A DNA stretch of 64,000 nucleotides from Flammula alnicola (GCA_015499995.1 JADNRV010000027.1:343353-407352); one strand, 5' to 3'. Positions 1 to 11,223 are shown, numbered from the stretch's first letter. Program-made: numbers and translations. Notes: generated from the sequence alone by a model not told the origin.

Positions 1-1363
1 TGCACCATCAACCTGCTGTGGCGGGTCAGTCATGACTTTCTATTAGGTCAGAGTAAACTTACTCAGCTGGTAGAGGTGGAAGATCATAGGTGCACAAAAC
101 ACCTTGGAGGCAAAACATGGCCTCGGCTTTTTCTTTGCCTTTGTCATCTCCTTTTCATGCTACCCTCCATGAATGTAGATCCTTGAATGGCGCAAATAGG
201 TAGTCATCGAGCTGAATGCCTATATCAGTCATTGCCATCTTGTACACAATCTGTTTTACATGCCTTCATGTGGTTGATTCGCTGGAGGCTGACAGTGATG
301 GCTACAGTCTGCACACTCCTCATATCGATATAGCATTGAAGCGATTCCACTGTATTGTGTGACCTCAGGACCTCTCTCTTGAACATGTCGAACAGCACTC
401 ACCTGCTAGTTTGCTGTCATAATTTGGGTTTATGGTCTTGTGATGCCTGCTGTGATCTGGGGGGATGTAGGAATGGAGGTGGTGTTGGCGTCTTTGGTTG
501 GCTGCATATATGTGGACTCTGAGAATTGCGAATGAAGTTTGTTCAGTTTCTACTTATTGGCGAACCATTTAGCCATTGAATTGTACTTTTTTTTTCAGTT
601 GTTTGGGCTTGTTTCCAGGGGAAGCAATTTATTCTGACAATTTAGTTGTTTGTTTGCTTTTTCTTGTTTCTTCCTTGGATTCAGAGTAGCATCGGGGTGC
701 TGAGAGCACTTCTATTTGGCATGCATGCCATTCCTGAGAGTGGTGCTTTTATTCTGGCCGTTGCCTACTCTGTCCTCTGTCATGCTTTGCTTTGCTTTGC
801 TTACTTAGCCTCATTTGTGTTCAAGTGCTTTGATGTCTTTCTTCAGACAAGTTTTCTTTTGTATGTAGTGGACCGCTTTGTGGGTCAGATCCTGGGGGCT
901 TGATTAGGGTGGTGGACCCATACTCTCATCATTACATGATTGTCGTTCTGATTTCTTCGCCGTCACCAAGCCGCCGCCTAGCCCACTTACATTGGTGTTG
1001 GTGCCTGTCACCTAGGGATTTCTATCCCCCTTTTTACCCCAGAATTTGTATGAGGTGCTCCTGCATGAATACTTGCCTTCAGGGAAGCTCTGATTCAAAT
1101 TTTCATATGTTTCACATTTGACATGTCACACTACATTGTGTTGATTGCCATAATGCACCTTCCTCTTTCTAGCTTTTCTTTATCCTTTCCATTTTGTTTC
1201 TTCCAAGACAATGGATGCTATAGTCACCTTCCTATGGGATATATAAGGTGTTGGATGATATGGCCTTTTTCCCATCTTCAAAACTCCAATTACTCTATCG
1301 TATTCAACTTTTCTCTGCTTTAAGATATGCCTTCTTGCTGAGCAAATGACAACAAACATGTGT
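1..1363. other. Left edge, no recognisable gene
   Basis: Only short open frames occur here (at most 85 codons, at 646-903). It is hydrophobic and T-rich, with no conserved motif I recognise. The stretch is poor in CpG compared with the GC-rich interiors further right. No terminal repeats or splice-bounded exons were recognised. It may be decayed transposon DNA, but I cannot name a source. Confidence 0.4.
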
Positions 1364-2336
1364 TGAGAGACCTGCTACATGCTCAGTGACCTAAACAACA
1401 CACACAACTGCAGAGCGAGATCCTAACCAGGTCGAGCGATGCTTTACTAGCTTTAGAAATATGTAGTGTGCTTTGCTCCACAATGTCTATTTTGTTCAAC
1501 TAGCTGACTTGTAGACAGTGCCTTATGGTTCATTTAAGTGGGTATGAGGGATTATTCAAACACACATTTTATTGTAGTTTCAAGCTTTGTTTTATCACAG
1601 GGATGAACAGTTTTATTGATTTTATGGGTTTTATTTGAGAGGAACTCTCTAGGACGCTGCTAGCTCAAATTTCGAAGCACTAGCTGCTCTAAAGCTTTGG
1701 GAACTCATCTGAAACTAAGGCCACACTGTGCACTACCTTCTGAACAATCTGTTAGCCCACTGTGGACTCTGTTTCTGACTCTTAGGTGCTCTCTTGGCCT
1801 CTAAGCACACTCTGGCTTCTAAATTCTTGGACCTTGTCCTCAAGAACTTTCTCTTTATTTAACTAAGCCTTCTCTGGCTTCAAACAAACTCTATTGAAGT
1901 CAAACTGATCCTTTATTCATCTTCTTTTTTACTAGACACTGCATCTTAGCTTGAAATAAAACAGGGAAGAGATTGCTTAAAGTAACTAGCTACAGAGGTA
2001 CATCTTTTATACTACAACTATGTGTGGTTCTGGTGTGTGAATAAAATAAGGTAAAACATTCTTATCTCTTGTAAATAATGCCTGCAGGCAATGGGTATAG
2101 GGTTTGGTATTCCAGGTGACCAGATAGAGGTCAAGGGATTTGGAAATTCATCTCTTTTCAGCATGCTAGGATGTGCCTGACTAGGATGCGCCTGACTTCC
2201 ACATACCATGTGCATCATGCATGCATCTTGGCTAGCAGTGCTGTTTTATTCTGGATCTGCAGCCATCATTGCTGCCAGTTCCATCTTTCCTTTCTCGTCC
2301 TATTTTATCACTCGCCTCGAACAAGAATGTCTAATG

Positions 2337-2597
2337 CTTCAAAGTCATGCCAAACCTGGACCTGGGACTGAATATGTGAACCTCATTGCCATCAAGAAAA
2401 CCTCTCACAATCCTTCGGGTGTTGTCTGCATGAATTGTGGTCTCGACAATCATGACTTCAACCACTGTTGGAAGAAGGGAGGTGGTGCAGCCGGGCAGTG
2501 GCCTGGTGGTCCAAATGATCCCAAGGCTGCCATGGAGTTGGCTGCCCATGTCAGAGGTCTTTCCGATACAGAGATGGCCTATGATCTTTCCTGTTAG
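2337..2597 (+). pseudogene. Gag C-terminal fragment with zinc knuckle
   Basis: The open frame ending at 2597 contains one CX2CX4HX4C knuckle at 2427-2468, followed by a lysine/glycine-rich tail (HCWKKGGGAAGQWPGG). In basidiomycete Ty1/Copia elements, the Gag nucleocapsid knuckle is commonly followed by a Gly-rich CW-GGG segment, which is why I assign it there. The knuckle would bind element RNA during packaging. There is no protease, integrase or RT downstream, so this is a remnant. The upstream part of the open frame (from 2208) lies in repeat S and is not Gag. Confidence 0.5.
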
Positions 2598-2737
2598 ATT
2601 CATCCTATCTCATCCCTGATTCTTGCGACACCATTATCTTTTGATCCCTCTTTCTCCTCTCTCCATGTTTGTAGTGTTACCATCCTTTCAAAATCCTCTC
2701 TTCCTTTTTTCATCTTGCTTCCTTTCGTTAGCTCATC

Positions 2738-2760
2738 GAGGGGGGGCTGTTGGAATTCAA
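2738..2760 (+). other. Polypurine-like tract and LTR-like start
   Basis: A G-rich purine run at 2738-2746, one C, then TGTTGGAATTC from 2748. This is the usual arrangement at the 3' LTR boundary of Copia-type elements, where the purine run primes plus-strand DNA synthesis. No matching 5' LTR was found in the window. Confidence 0.35.
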
Positions 2761-4502
2761 GGGTTATGTCACTTGTTTGTTGCTGTTATCACATACCGTA
2801 CATAGTTGACATGCACTCTCATTGTCGTTCTTTCTTCTTTTTTCTCCCACTACATTGTAACAAATACACTTGGTCTTTCAGACTCGAATAGGTTCCCTTT
2901 TTGGTATTCCCTTGGGTAGAGGGTAGAGCGTGCATTCTAACTAACACATCTGCATCCTGTGTGTCTTGCAGTAAGTCACAAGATATGCTTGCTAGTAGTC
3001 ATTGCGCTTTTGCTGCTCACTAGCTAGCTGCATCTTGTACTCCTAGTGGTAGTATTTTGTAGCTAGCTTTTCAGCAATACACTGCTTGTACTGAATTCAC
3101 TGCGCACTATTTCCAAAGCATCCAGAAGTCTTTTAATTTATTCCCTGTGGTGCATGTATGCCGCGCTAGTTGTTTAGGACTGATGCATTCTTTATTTCAC
3201 TGCCTGATAACTTTTAACTGTCTTTTGGCTTATCATACGGACTCAGCTAGCTCTGAACCACATCTGATTACCATTGTCACAGGTTATATGACAACTAGTA
3301 GTCGCATAGCTAGGCCTTAGACTACTAACATGGGTCCATTATAGTCTCTGTGTCTCGGTCATATTCTATAGGTAAAAGATGATATATTTGCAAAATTCAA
3401 GTGTGGCCAGTTTGCGGCCCTATTAGCATCTGCCACGGCGGAGTGAAAAGTTTGCAAAGATGCTGAGTTGCCATGCAATGCAAAATGATTGATCAGCAGT
3501 GCCATATCAGCATTGCAAATATGGAAATCCCAGGCAGTCATGTCCAAATACAATCTTTGTAATGTTTGATTTTAGATTATTATGTTAATATCAAAACCAT
3601 AATTAATTAGTTGATTGCAATGCTGATTGCAACCATCATGGGTTGCCTTATAAGGCATCAGCTTGCAAGCCATTTGGATTTTTCTGACACACTGCCCAGT
3701 CCATCCCAATGAATGTGGTGAGCTGCTTGTCTCTCTGTGGTGTAATAAGGAGAAGATAATGCAACTCCTGCAACAGCAGAAGAATTTTTCCAGAAAACAG
3801 GAAAATCCTACAGAATGGTATGATGAGTTGGGCCTTCAATTTATTCTAGGTGGAACTTCCACATACTGACATACTTTCATGCTTCATGCCCAAACTTCTA
3901 ACTGATTGAATTCATGTCTATTATTACATTACTACACTTGATTCATGACATGTTTATTTGGCCTTAGCCATCTCATCCAAATATCAGAGGTGGAGCTGTG
4001 CAATTAGAAAAATGTTTCTCAATTGCACTGTCAACACATGCCACCTCTGCTGATCAGCTTGGGGTTGCTAGATAACTATCAATAATATTCAAGGTGACCA
4101 TAGTAATAGCATGACTGGATAAGTACCTTTCTTATAGAGTTTCAGTTTTTGTCCCTGAGCCAGAGACAGTGAGCTCTACATATGGTGGAAGTTTGAATCA
4201 ATTGGATGCAATTGGATTGTGCATTGAGTTCTCCATGAACTCCTGCAGCTTGAGCTGGCTATTATATTATGTCAAATAACATTGTGTATCTCTGTAAATG
4301 CAGGATAAGACTGACCAGCCTTCTGTCAGTTCTTAAACATTTTTGTTAAAGTGTGGACATATTCAGGTTTTTTGGCTTCTGTTTTGATCATCTACAGAAT
4401 TATCCTGTAGGTATGTATATAGGTTCTGAAGGACTTTATAGAATACTGCTTGCCAGTCAACTACATCAGCAAACCTGGGGGCTGCTGCAGAGTAGTGCTG
4501 AG

Positions 4503-4623
4503 TGCTACATAGTGCCATAGTGTCATAGTGAAGGGTACTGAATGCATAGCATTACATAGTGTTCTCATGTTTATATATAGATGGGGCAGTGCACTATGGC
4601 GCACTATGGATCACTATGTAGCA
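4503..4623. repeat. Small inverted-repeat element with CATAGTG arms
   Basis: The left arm starts TGCTACATAGTG and carries further CATAGTG units. The right arm has CACTATG units and ends CACTATGTAGCA. The arms are about 28 bp, with about 60 bp between them. This looks like a very short foldback or MITE remnant. No clear target duplication was seen. Confidence 0.45.
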
Positions 4624-4921
4624 TCATGCCATGTCTTCACAGTGCTAAGCTGGGCTGTCTCTCCAGGCTGTTTCCCCCTCAATTGTGGCATGCTACAGTA
4701 TTAGATTTGCACCTCAGTAGAAATGAATTTAATGATATATTTGAACTATTGAATACATATGTAAATACAAAGCTAAACACATCAGTATATACACTTTCAT
4801 CAGTGTTAGCTTGGCCAGTCATTTATCTTATATTACATCAGTGACAAATACAGTGTGCAAGGTAGGTTGGGATGGGGATGAGCAGGATGGCAGTGCACAG
4901 CCTTGCAAGAGCTGCTCAGTA

Positions 4922-4948
4922 GTGGTGGTGGTGGTGGTGGTGGTGGTG
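4922..4948 (+). repeat. GGT trinucleotide microsatellite
   Basis: An uninterrupted run of about nine GGT/TGG units. It produces a polyproline open frame on the minus strand that I do not regard as a gene. Confidence 0.9.
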
Positions 4949-5579
4949 TCGACTTGACATGGAAGATGCCTTGTGCCCCTGCACAGCCTACAGGTGGGAA
5001 ATTAGCAGTGCCGATGGAGAGCCATCTAGCTATGTACTTAGTGATTTTCACTGGGGCTTTGCAGTTGCACAGAAAGAGATAAACCATGGCCATTTGAGTC
5101 ACAGTCAGAGTCATCTGCTGACTCGCCATCTGAATTGTTCTCATGGTGGCTGCTGGACAGTCTCTGTGTCATGTATTGACTGCACTGCCCATATACATAG
5201 AATATGGCCCTGAATATGTCCTCTGGAACACCCATGGAATGATCGCTATCATGAGCATCAAGTAATTGTAGGAAATACAAACACCACTCTGTTCAGCAAT
5301 GGTGATGGCAGAGGGTGGGGACACAGGTGCTGCAGGAGGTGTGTGGGTCTTGGAACTACAGTCACACCAGAGTTTGGCAGACTGATGTATAAGTGCCCAG
5401 TAATAGCCATAAAGTTTTGGTCAACAAAATGCAGCAAGTACCAGGGATGTATTAATTCATCAAGGCAATGTAGCAGCCACTACCCCCCTCCTCTTCTGAC
5501 AAATAAATGACTTTCTCTTTATCCTTCCCTCCTCTAAGTAGTGCATGCATTAATCCATCTTCCTGGCTATCTGCTACTG

Positions 5580-6310
5580 TCTGTAGATAAATAAATGTGC
5601 TTGAATTTATGTTTCCTTCCAAACAACAAATCTATCAAATTGTACTTCATTTGGTACAATAAATTCTCCCCAATTTTTCCTTTAGTTTGCTCATGATGGA
5701 CAAATGCGCCGTAGTTTATGCTTTCCTTGGTACAACAAATCTTTCCCCATTTTTACTTCATTTGCTTGTGACGGATAAATATGCATTAGTTTATGCATCC
5801 CTCAATGCAATAAATCCTTTCCAATTTTTCATTCATTTGCTTGTGATGGATAAATGCATATTGGTTTGTACTTCTCTCAATACAATAAATTCTTTCTGAT
5901 TTTTCCTTCTCTTTGCTCACGATGGATAAATATGCACTAATTTATGCTTCCCTCAGTGCAATAAATCCTTTACGATTTTTCATTCATTTACTCATTGCGC
6001 ATTGGTTTGTACTTCCCTTGGTACAATAAATCCTTTCTGATTTTTTCTTCTGTTTGCTTGCCATGGATAAATATGCATTGGTTTTTACTTCCCTTGGTAT
6101 GATAAATTCCTTCTGATTTGTGCTTCCTTCTGATTCACATGGACAAATACACGTTAACTTTTAGTTCCCTTGGTACAATAAATCTCTCCTATTTTTCCTT
6201 CCCTTTGTTCACCTTGGATAAATATAGACTGGTTTGTACTTCCCTTGGTAAAACAAATCCCTTCTGATTATTTGCTCTGTTTGCTTGCTGTGGATAAAGA
6301 TGCATTGAAT
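5580..6310. repeat. 75-bp minisatellite, about nine units
   Basis: A unit containing GATGGATAAATATGCA, then TACTTCCCTTGGTACAATAA, then a T-rich tail recurs. Anchors at 5695, 5770, 5845 and 5921 give a 75-76 bp period. Units diverge by point changes and small indels, so the array is old. Nothing coding is supported. Confidence 0.8.
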
Positions 6311-6452
6311 TTTACTTTATACTTATATGCAGAGGTATAATGAACTTGGCAAAGAAATGACTAATCATGTCATGTATGTTTCTCCATGATCATTGTTGTG
6401 TCACACCTTCCAATTTGGGTCATGATTGAATAATTCAGATCACGCCTATGTT

Positions 6453-6504
6453 CTGAATTCCGATTTGTCCAGCTGGAACTTCAGCTGGACAAATCAGAAT
6501 TCAG
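6453..6504. repeat. 23-bp arm hairpin
   Basis: Arms 6453-6475 and 6482-6504 are inverted copies with one mismatch, around a 6-nt loop. The arm begins CTGAATTC and ends CCAGCTG. It is isolated in AT-rich DNA and resembles in form the palindromes of element T (61727-62289). Function unknown. Confidence 0.8.
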
Positions 6505-6810
6505 ATGTCCTCTCTATAGCTGTACCTAGCATTACCTCTCGTATAATGTTGCAAAATCTATTTATGGGCAGCTGGCTGGTCTCAGCACTGCCAGATGCTT
6601 TTTTCCGCTATCAACCATGCATTTCAATGCCTGAACTGTCATTGGATAATTCTTGTTCGATTTATTCATCTGACATGTTGTGCTTACACCTCCTGAAATA
6701 ACATATAATGGTATGTTCAATGCACTAACTACACCGAACATTCTGGTAACATTTACATATTATAAGTTTCACCCACTCACTGAGGTCTTTACCCTGCCCC
6801 ACATATTCCT

Positions 6811-7060
6811 GGTGGAGTCCAGTGGAGTCCGGCCGGATTTCCGGAGTCCATCCGGAGTCCAGTCGGATTTTCTTTTGGTGGCAGCACTGCCAAATTATTA
6901 TTCTAAATCCACCCGGAGTCCACCCGGAGTCCAGCAGAACTCCGAATGGACCACCCGGACCACCCGGATTACTCCGGGTGGACATAGTGAAAGGGAAATT
7001 TAATAAATTTCCTCGGAGTCCATGCGGAGTCCACGGAATCCAGCTGGAATGCACAGAATC
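6811..7060. repeat. M1 left subterminal GGAGTCC array
   Basis: Repeated GGAGTCC cores (CGGAGTCCACC and variants) spaced at about 11 bp or multiples, mostly in the opposite orientation to those of the right array. Such subterminal repeats are typical transposase-binding sites in several DNA-transposon superfamilies; here that role is inferred. Confidence 0.75.
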
Positions 7061-7453
7061 TACCAATTTCAGTTATCTGTTTCATATTTATTATTTAATT
7101 CATTATTTTAATATTTACGGCACGGGCTTTCACCAATACCTGTTCCGCTCGGCACGTGCGGCACGCCACCAACCGTGGTTGCGCGTTGCCACGTCAGCAT
7201 CTTCTTTTCCTCCCACCACCACCACCTCTGCCTCTCACCACCCCCGTCGACGTCGACGTCGACCCCCCACCCCCACCGCCTTTCACCATGAGCCCACGGC
7301 AACCACGAAGACCCCCAGGATCGCCCGCCGACGAGCCACTATGGCTCGTCGTTGCCACTGCACGTCGCAGACAGGACCCGACACATGAGGGAAAGCACGG
7401 CGCGGGGGGGTTGGATATGACAGGGGGGACCCAGGACGTGGGAGGCCCACACG

Positions 7454-7510
7454 GTACGTCGTAAACGACGACCCCGCGACGACGGCTGACCCCCACCACA
7501 TCCCTCACAG
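7454..7510 (+). other. Intron-like segment in M1 core
   Basis: 57 nt, beginning GTACGTCGTAAACG, with a GGCTGACC branch-like site and ending CCCTCACAG. The copies in M3 (13026-14153 with M2 inside it, and 14518-14578) keep the donor and a GCTAACCC branch. Splicing is inferred from the motifs only. Confidence 0.5.
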
Positions 7511-7625
7511 AAGCAACGTGCCCCGGGCACTGAAACCGACGGCGGCGGCACCGTCGCACGCGACTGCCTACCACAAGCACCACTGCCACGTGATCGCCAT
7601 CACGGGCACATGACGGCAACGACAG

Positions 7626-7649
7626 CGGGAGCACCCCATCGTGCTCCCG
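7626..7649. repeat. CGGGAGCAC hairpin, M1 copy
   Basis: Nine-bp perfect arms CGGGAGCAC/GTGCTCCCG around a 6-nt loop. The same stem with different loops recurs at 14204-14226 and 14688-14713, and a shorter version at 17830-17851. Confidence 0.8.
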
Positions 7650-8377
7650 TGTCGTTCTGACGTCGGGTGGGTGGGTGAAGACGACAACGACAGCGCAGCG
7701 GCGGATGCGACGGTGCCACGTCAGCCACGCCAGCGCCCGCGCACCTGCCGCCTGCCCCATGGCTCGCGGGCACCAACAACCGACGGCGGGCGTGCAATGG
7801 GCGGCAACGACGACCACGGCCACGACAACTACGGCGGCTCACACCGCCATTCCCCTCCCCCTCGGCCTACTCTGCCTACCATGCCTACCACCAGGCCCGG
7901 TCGACGTCGGCGTCGACGACACCGCACCACCGTCCCTCACTATGACCCAATGATAGCCATAGAGGCCCGACGACCGCGCGCCAGACCACCCCTCCCTGCC
8001 ATTAACCACCACTCACCCCCCACACTCCCCTTGCTCACCCCCCCACACTCCTCTCGAGCAGGTGACGACGCCGCGGGTACCAAAACTGGCTGCGACCTAT
8101 GAACGACGACATAACGCGATGCCGACAAAACGCGATGCCGACAACGGGGCAGGGCGCGAAGAGGGGGCCACCCACTCCCATTTCGTGCAGGTACGATGCT
8201 GCGGGTACCAAAATGATGCCCCGACACCACGCATGGCCACCAAACACGACGGCGGCGACACGACAGGGCACGGAAGAACCGCAACACACCGAACGTGATG
8301 ACGGCGAGGAGGAAGAGGACAGAGGAGGGGGGGACAGGCGCCGCCAGGTACTGTACGACGTGCCGCAGGATCGCCCG

Positions 8378-8449
8378 GTAAGCTACCCCAAACCCATCCT
8401 TTCACCCTCCAAAGACCACTGACAACCCCCACCCCCCTTTTTCATACAG
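8378..8449 (+). other. Second intron-like segment in M1 core
   Basis: 72 nt, from GTAAGCTACC to TTTTTCATACAG, with an ACTGACAAC branch-like site and a pyrimidine-rich 3' end. It follows a short GC-rich block. The 3' end resembles the acceptors at 62730-62739 in element T. Confidence 0.45.
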
Positions 8450-8735
8450 AACAGGGCTTGGGGCTTCTGCCTCGCCCTTTGTTGGCCTCCTGGGCACCAC
8501 CACAACCCTGGGAACCACCCGATCACCACCGAACGCCCTAATGACAACCTGGTGACACCACCAATACTGCGAAATGGGGTATGAGGCCACAAAAGAGGTG
8601 CCTACGTAGATTTTGAGTAGTAAAATAAATGTACAATAAATGTAATAGATAATGCAAAATATATAAGACTTTTATTATCATCATGGAGGGCTCAAAGTAA
8701 GCATAAAATAACAAGTCACATAAAATTTTGATATC

Positions 8736-9047
8736 TGGACTCCACTTGGACTCCACCTGGACTCCACCTGGACTCCACCTGGACTCCACCTGGACTCCAC
8801 CTGGAATAATGACTCAAAAGTCATTTTCTTATCAGAGTCCATTCTAAATGCAATCCACCCGGAGTCCAGCTGGAGTTCACATGGAGTCTAGATGGACTCC
8901 GGGTGGACTCCGGGTGGATTAAGTAGAAATACACAAGTTTAAGTGTAGTCAGGTGGACTCCAGGTGGACTCCAGGTGGACTCCAGGTGGACTCCAGGTGG
9001 ACTCCACTGGAACCACCTGGAGTCCCCGGAGTCCACCAGGAATCCGT
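8736..9047. repeat. M1 right subterminal GGACTCC array
   Basis: Two clean 11-bp arrays: about six GGACTCCACCT units (8736-8803) and about five GGTGGACTCCA units (8952-9010), with looser units between. The 11-bp step is close to one helical turn, so all cores face the same side of the DNA. The core is the reverse complement of the left array's core. Confidence 0.85.
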
Positions 9048-9326
9048 GGGGGAGGGTAAAGTACTGCACTCACCATTCAGCACTTGAATGGTGAGTATGT
9101 GAAACTGGTCTCTTCACTGTGACTCATCCCACTGTGACTCATCTCCACATCATAACTACATATACTTACTTCATCTTCCTCTTCTTTCCCTTACTATCCT
9201 TGTTCTCAGCCACCTTGCACTTGTTACTGATAGTCATATCCTCCAGACATGCCTTCAGATCAGCTACTGCTGCCAACCAAAGCCCCTCAGTTTCTCAGAG
9301 TGACACCCACCATCGTAACCCAATCA

Positions 9327-10104
9327 TCACCATAATGATTCCATTCGACCGCCCTTTCTCAAGCTCGACATATCTTCCTTTTCTTTCACAGCACCAAGTG
9401 GCAGTGGAAGGGCATGCAGAGTCGTTGACATTTGCCATTTAGGTTGGAGGCTATTCCACCAGGCAATCCAACGATCTGCCAAATCCTTGACATCAGCGAC
9501 CATTGGCATCTTGTTGTATTGGCATTTCTTCAACCACTTGGAAAGCTCCTCGGGCCTTGCTTTTGCTGCTCCTAACAGTCAGTGCTGAACAACCTCAGTA
9601 AGTACTCCACATTATGTCACAATGGGTGATGAAACTAACCGATGTTGCTTCAAGTAGCCCAACTTCGACCTCAAACTTCATCCACACCTCCAGGCATTCA
9701 TGCCACATCAATTCATCAGCCCCTTCCACAAGATAACCAGAAGCTGTGGTAAGCCATTCTGGTTTGTTATTGCTGATGATCTTATTAGTTAATGGAATGA
9801 TCTCCTTAGTAACAGGTCTATGCTGATGCAGCTTGGTAGTGTCAACAGCAGCTGCATCAACTGCTGGCTGGGCAGGCACGGGCTGGGCAGGCATGGGTGT
9901 GGGCATGTTGGCAATTGTCTGACTGGGTGGAACCATGTTGGCAGGCTGAGTGGGTGACACATTCGCGGTGATCTGGGTCAGCAGCGGCAGATTCACAGCC
10001 ATCTCTCTGGGTGGAGCCATATTGATGGCTGCCTGAGTGGTAGGTGACATGTTCACAGTGATCTGGGTGGGCGGAGGTGCATTCACGGCCATCTGAGTGG
10101 GTGG
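9327..10104 (-). pseudogene. Truncated agaricomycete hypothetical protein
   Basis: Two minus-strand open blocks read as successive exons. The upstream one (10104-9595) starts with an imperfect PPTQMAVN-type tandem peptide, then KPEWLTTASGYLVEGADELM. The downstream one (9533-9327) contains VKDLADRWIAWWNSLQPKWQ. From memory, that Trp-rich LQP-W motif, preceded by a PEEL-KW segment, marks a multi-copy agaricomycete family of unknown function. An intron of about 60-90 nt near 9540-9600 would join them. The N-terminus is cut off at 10105 by repeat A: the peptide repeat runs in frame right up to that boundary. No function is assigned. Confidence 0.5.
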
Positions 10105-10930
10105 TAAAGATGCTTTGTGTGGGGTGTGTGTGAACTACTAGATAATCAAGTAGTCGCTTTCAATAGACTTTGTAATGTCTATTAAAGAGATACTATCAAA
10201 TCTGACTTGATTCACTTTTAATAACTACTTTACTACACTCAAACACCCAAATCAATGTTTAGTTGACTTAGTTCGTCCAAGGGGAGGATAATAGTTTTAT
10301 AATATCGATACCTGATAGTAGGTGTGTGATAAAAGAAGGTGTTAACTATGTAACAGCTCAGACAAGGCCTTAGGCGCATTTATAGTCAATGGGTCGTTTT
10401 AAGTCCAATAGACTTGTGTAAATTCTGGTCTGGTACTCGGAAACTAGTGCTCTATGCACAAACTGCTAACTGATCTCACTTTGTCTTGTTCTCCAATTGA
10501 GAAGATGGCTCTCTGCCCTTTAACTTGTCTTTACTTGTCTCAAAAACTATACTTGTGGAAAGAGGCGTGCAGATGTCTTATCCGCTGACACTACAGTCCC
10601 TTAACAATGGCCAGAGGTGCGTAGACGCTTTCATCCACTGACACTACAGTCCAGGTCCCCAGATGTCCTTTGACAAAGGGTAGGTTTTGAACAAGTCACT
10701 TAGACAGGTTCCTTGGCTTATAACTCTCTTTACTTGTCTTGGCGAATCACTTAGACACATGTTCTCATTTTAACAGTTCGTTTATATTGTTACTTGGTTT
10801 CTTTTTATATTGTGGGACTCTCGCTTTGAAGCTACTTAGTACTTAGAGGCGAAACACTTAAGATATAACTCTTAAGCGCTTGTATCTCGTGGGTGGTAAA
10901 TTGCTTGTATTCTACAGTGTTACAGGGCTG
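10105..10930. repeat. Repeat A, copy 1, left part
   Basis: Begins TAAAGATGCTT and matches 15038-16717 (minus the foldback there). It is interrupted at GGGCTG by G1 and resumes at 54905. It has no coding frame. The internal TGTGTGTGAAC, and GTTCACA near the far end of the second copy, could be LTR-type termini, but I could not fix its class. Confidence 0.7.
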
Positions 10931-11215
10931 TGTTACGACCACCTATTTTTCCTTATCTTATCCTGTCCACTTTTCTGTTATCTTATCTTTACCCATGCTT
11001 AGATGTACGCCAGCGATACTGGACACTTTCTATTTCGGTATGAGTACCTTCCCAGTCCCGGACTATTTATAGCTTCCATACTTATGCATGCTCGACGACG
11101 CTATTATCATCGAGAGGACTGTCCTCTCTCCATTCTGACTCCCTCACATTTCTGACTCCATTCTAATGACTCTGAAGGAGTCACTTTACCATGGTCTGTG
11201 CGCGCTCAGAACTAG

Positions 11216-11223
11216 TATAAATA
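11216..11223 (+). promoter_or_regulatory. TATA box in G1 5' LTR
   Basis: TATAAATA, conserved in the 3' LTR at 54658-54665. It lies 33 nt upstream of AGCTAGTTCTT, which is complementary to the primer site, so the two elements together define the likely transcription start. Confidence 0.7.

Larger units (their letters stand above)
2320..2893 (+). mobile_element. Copia-like fragment inserted in repeat S
   Basis: This block is missing from the second S copy, where the flanks are continuous (near 57360). It holds a Gag-type zinc-knuckle frame, then a purine run at 2738-2746, followed by TGTTGGAATTC at 2748. That order resembles a polypurine tract next to a 3' LTR of the Ty1/Copia type. Gag and the LTR-like start are only about 150 bp apart, so any pol region is missing. 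Exact ends and target duplication were not resolved. Confidence 0.45.
1364..3425. repeat. LTR-like repeat S, copy 1 (CpG-depleted)
   Basis: This stretch aligns along its length with 56441-57897, apart from an extra block at about 2320-2893. It starts TGAGAGACC and ends CCTATTA, where the other copy ends CCTATCA. Most differences are C-to-T or G-to-A at CpG sites of the other copy. Flanking tetramers are GTGT and GCAT, both derivable from GCGT by CpG decay, so a 4-bp target duplication is plausible. TG...CA ends suggest a solo LTR. A 9/12 match between the inverted ends leaves a DNA-transposon origin open. No coding capacity apart from the inserted block. Confidence 0.75.
3426..6781. other. 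Non-coding stretch between repeat S and M1
   Basis: No open frame here has a recognisable domain. Structured items are an inverted-repeat element (4503-4623), a GGT microsatellite (4922-4948), a 75-bp tandem array (about 5580-6310) and a hairpin (6453-6504), listed separately. The rest is AT-rich and featureless to my reading. Confidence 0.5.
7130..8580. other. M1 GC-rich core with intron-like modules
   Basis: GC-rich, with CGACGACCACGAC-type low complexity and open frames on both strands, which I do not call as genes. The block around 7380-7650 is repeated twice in M3 (about 12955-14230 with M2 removed, and 14445-14720). In each copy comes the motif GGGGGGACCCAGGA, then a GTACGTCGTAAACGA intron-like start, then a GGGAGCAC hairpin. 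The repeated splice-bounded order suggests a captured, once-transcribed gene fragment. I do not recognise the product. Confidence 0.5.
6782..9066. mobile_element. M1, MULE-like non-autonomous element
   Basis: It starts GAGGTCTTTACCC and ends GGGTAAAGTACTG, an imperfect terminal inverted repeat shared with M2-M5. The flanks CCACTCACT and GCACTCACC match at 7 of 9 positions, in line with the perfect 9-bp duplications of its relatives. Mutator-like elements typically make 9-bp duplications; that is the basis of the assignment. Inside, AT-rich zones with short subterminal repeats flank a GC-rich core (about 7130-8580) with intron-like segments. No transposase is present, so it was moved in trans. 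The core is probably captured sequence, as in plant Pack-MULEs; that last point is inference. Confidence 0.7.

Noticed and set aside
7156..8590. Many open frames of 60-210 codons on both strands in the M1 core
   Set aside because: They overlap in several frames and reflect GC-rich, trinucleotide-biased DNA; no domain, no conserved frame between module copies that I could confirm.
8736..9010. Regular short repeats resembling a CRISPR array
   Set aside because: Units are 11 bp without unique spacers, sit at the ends of a transposon, and the genome is eukaryotic.
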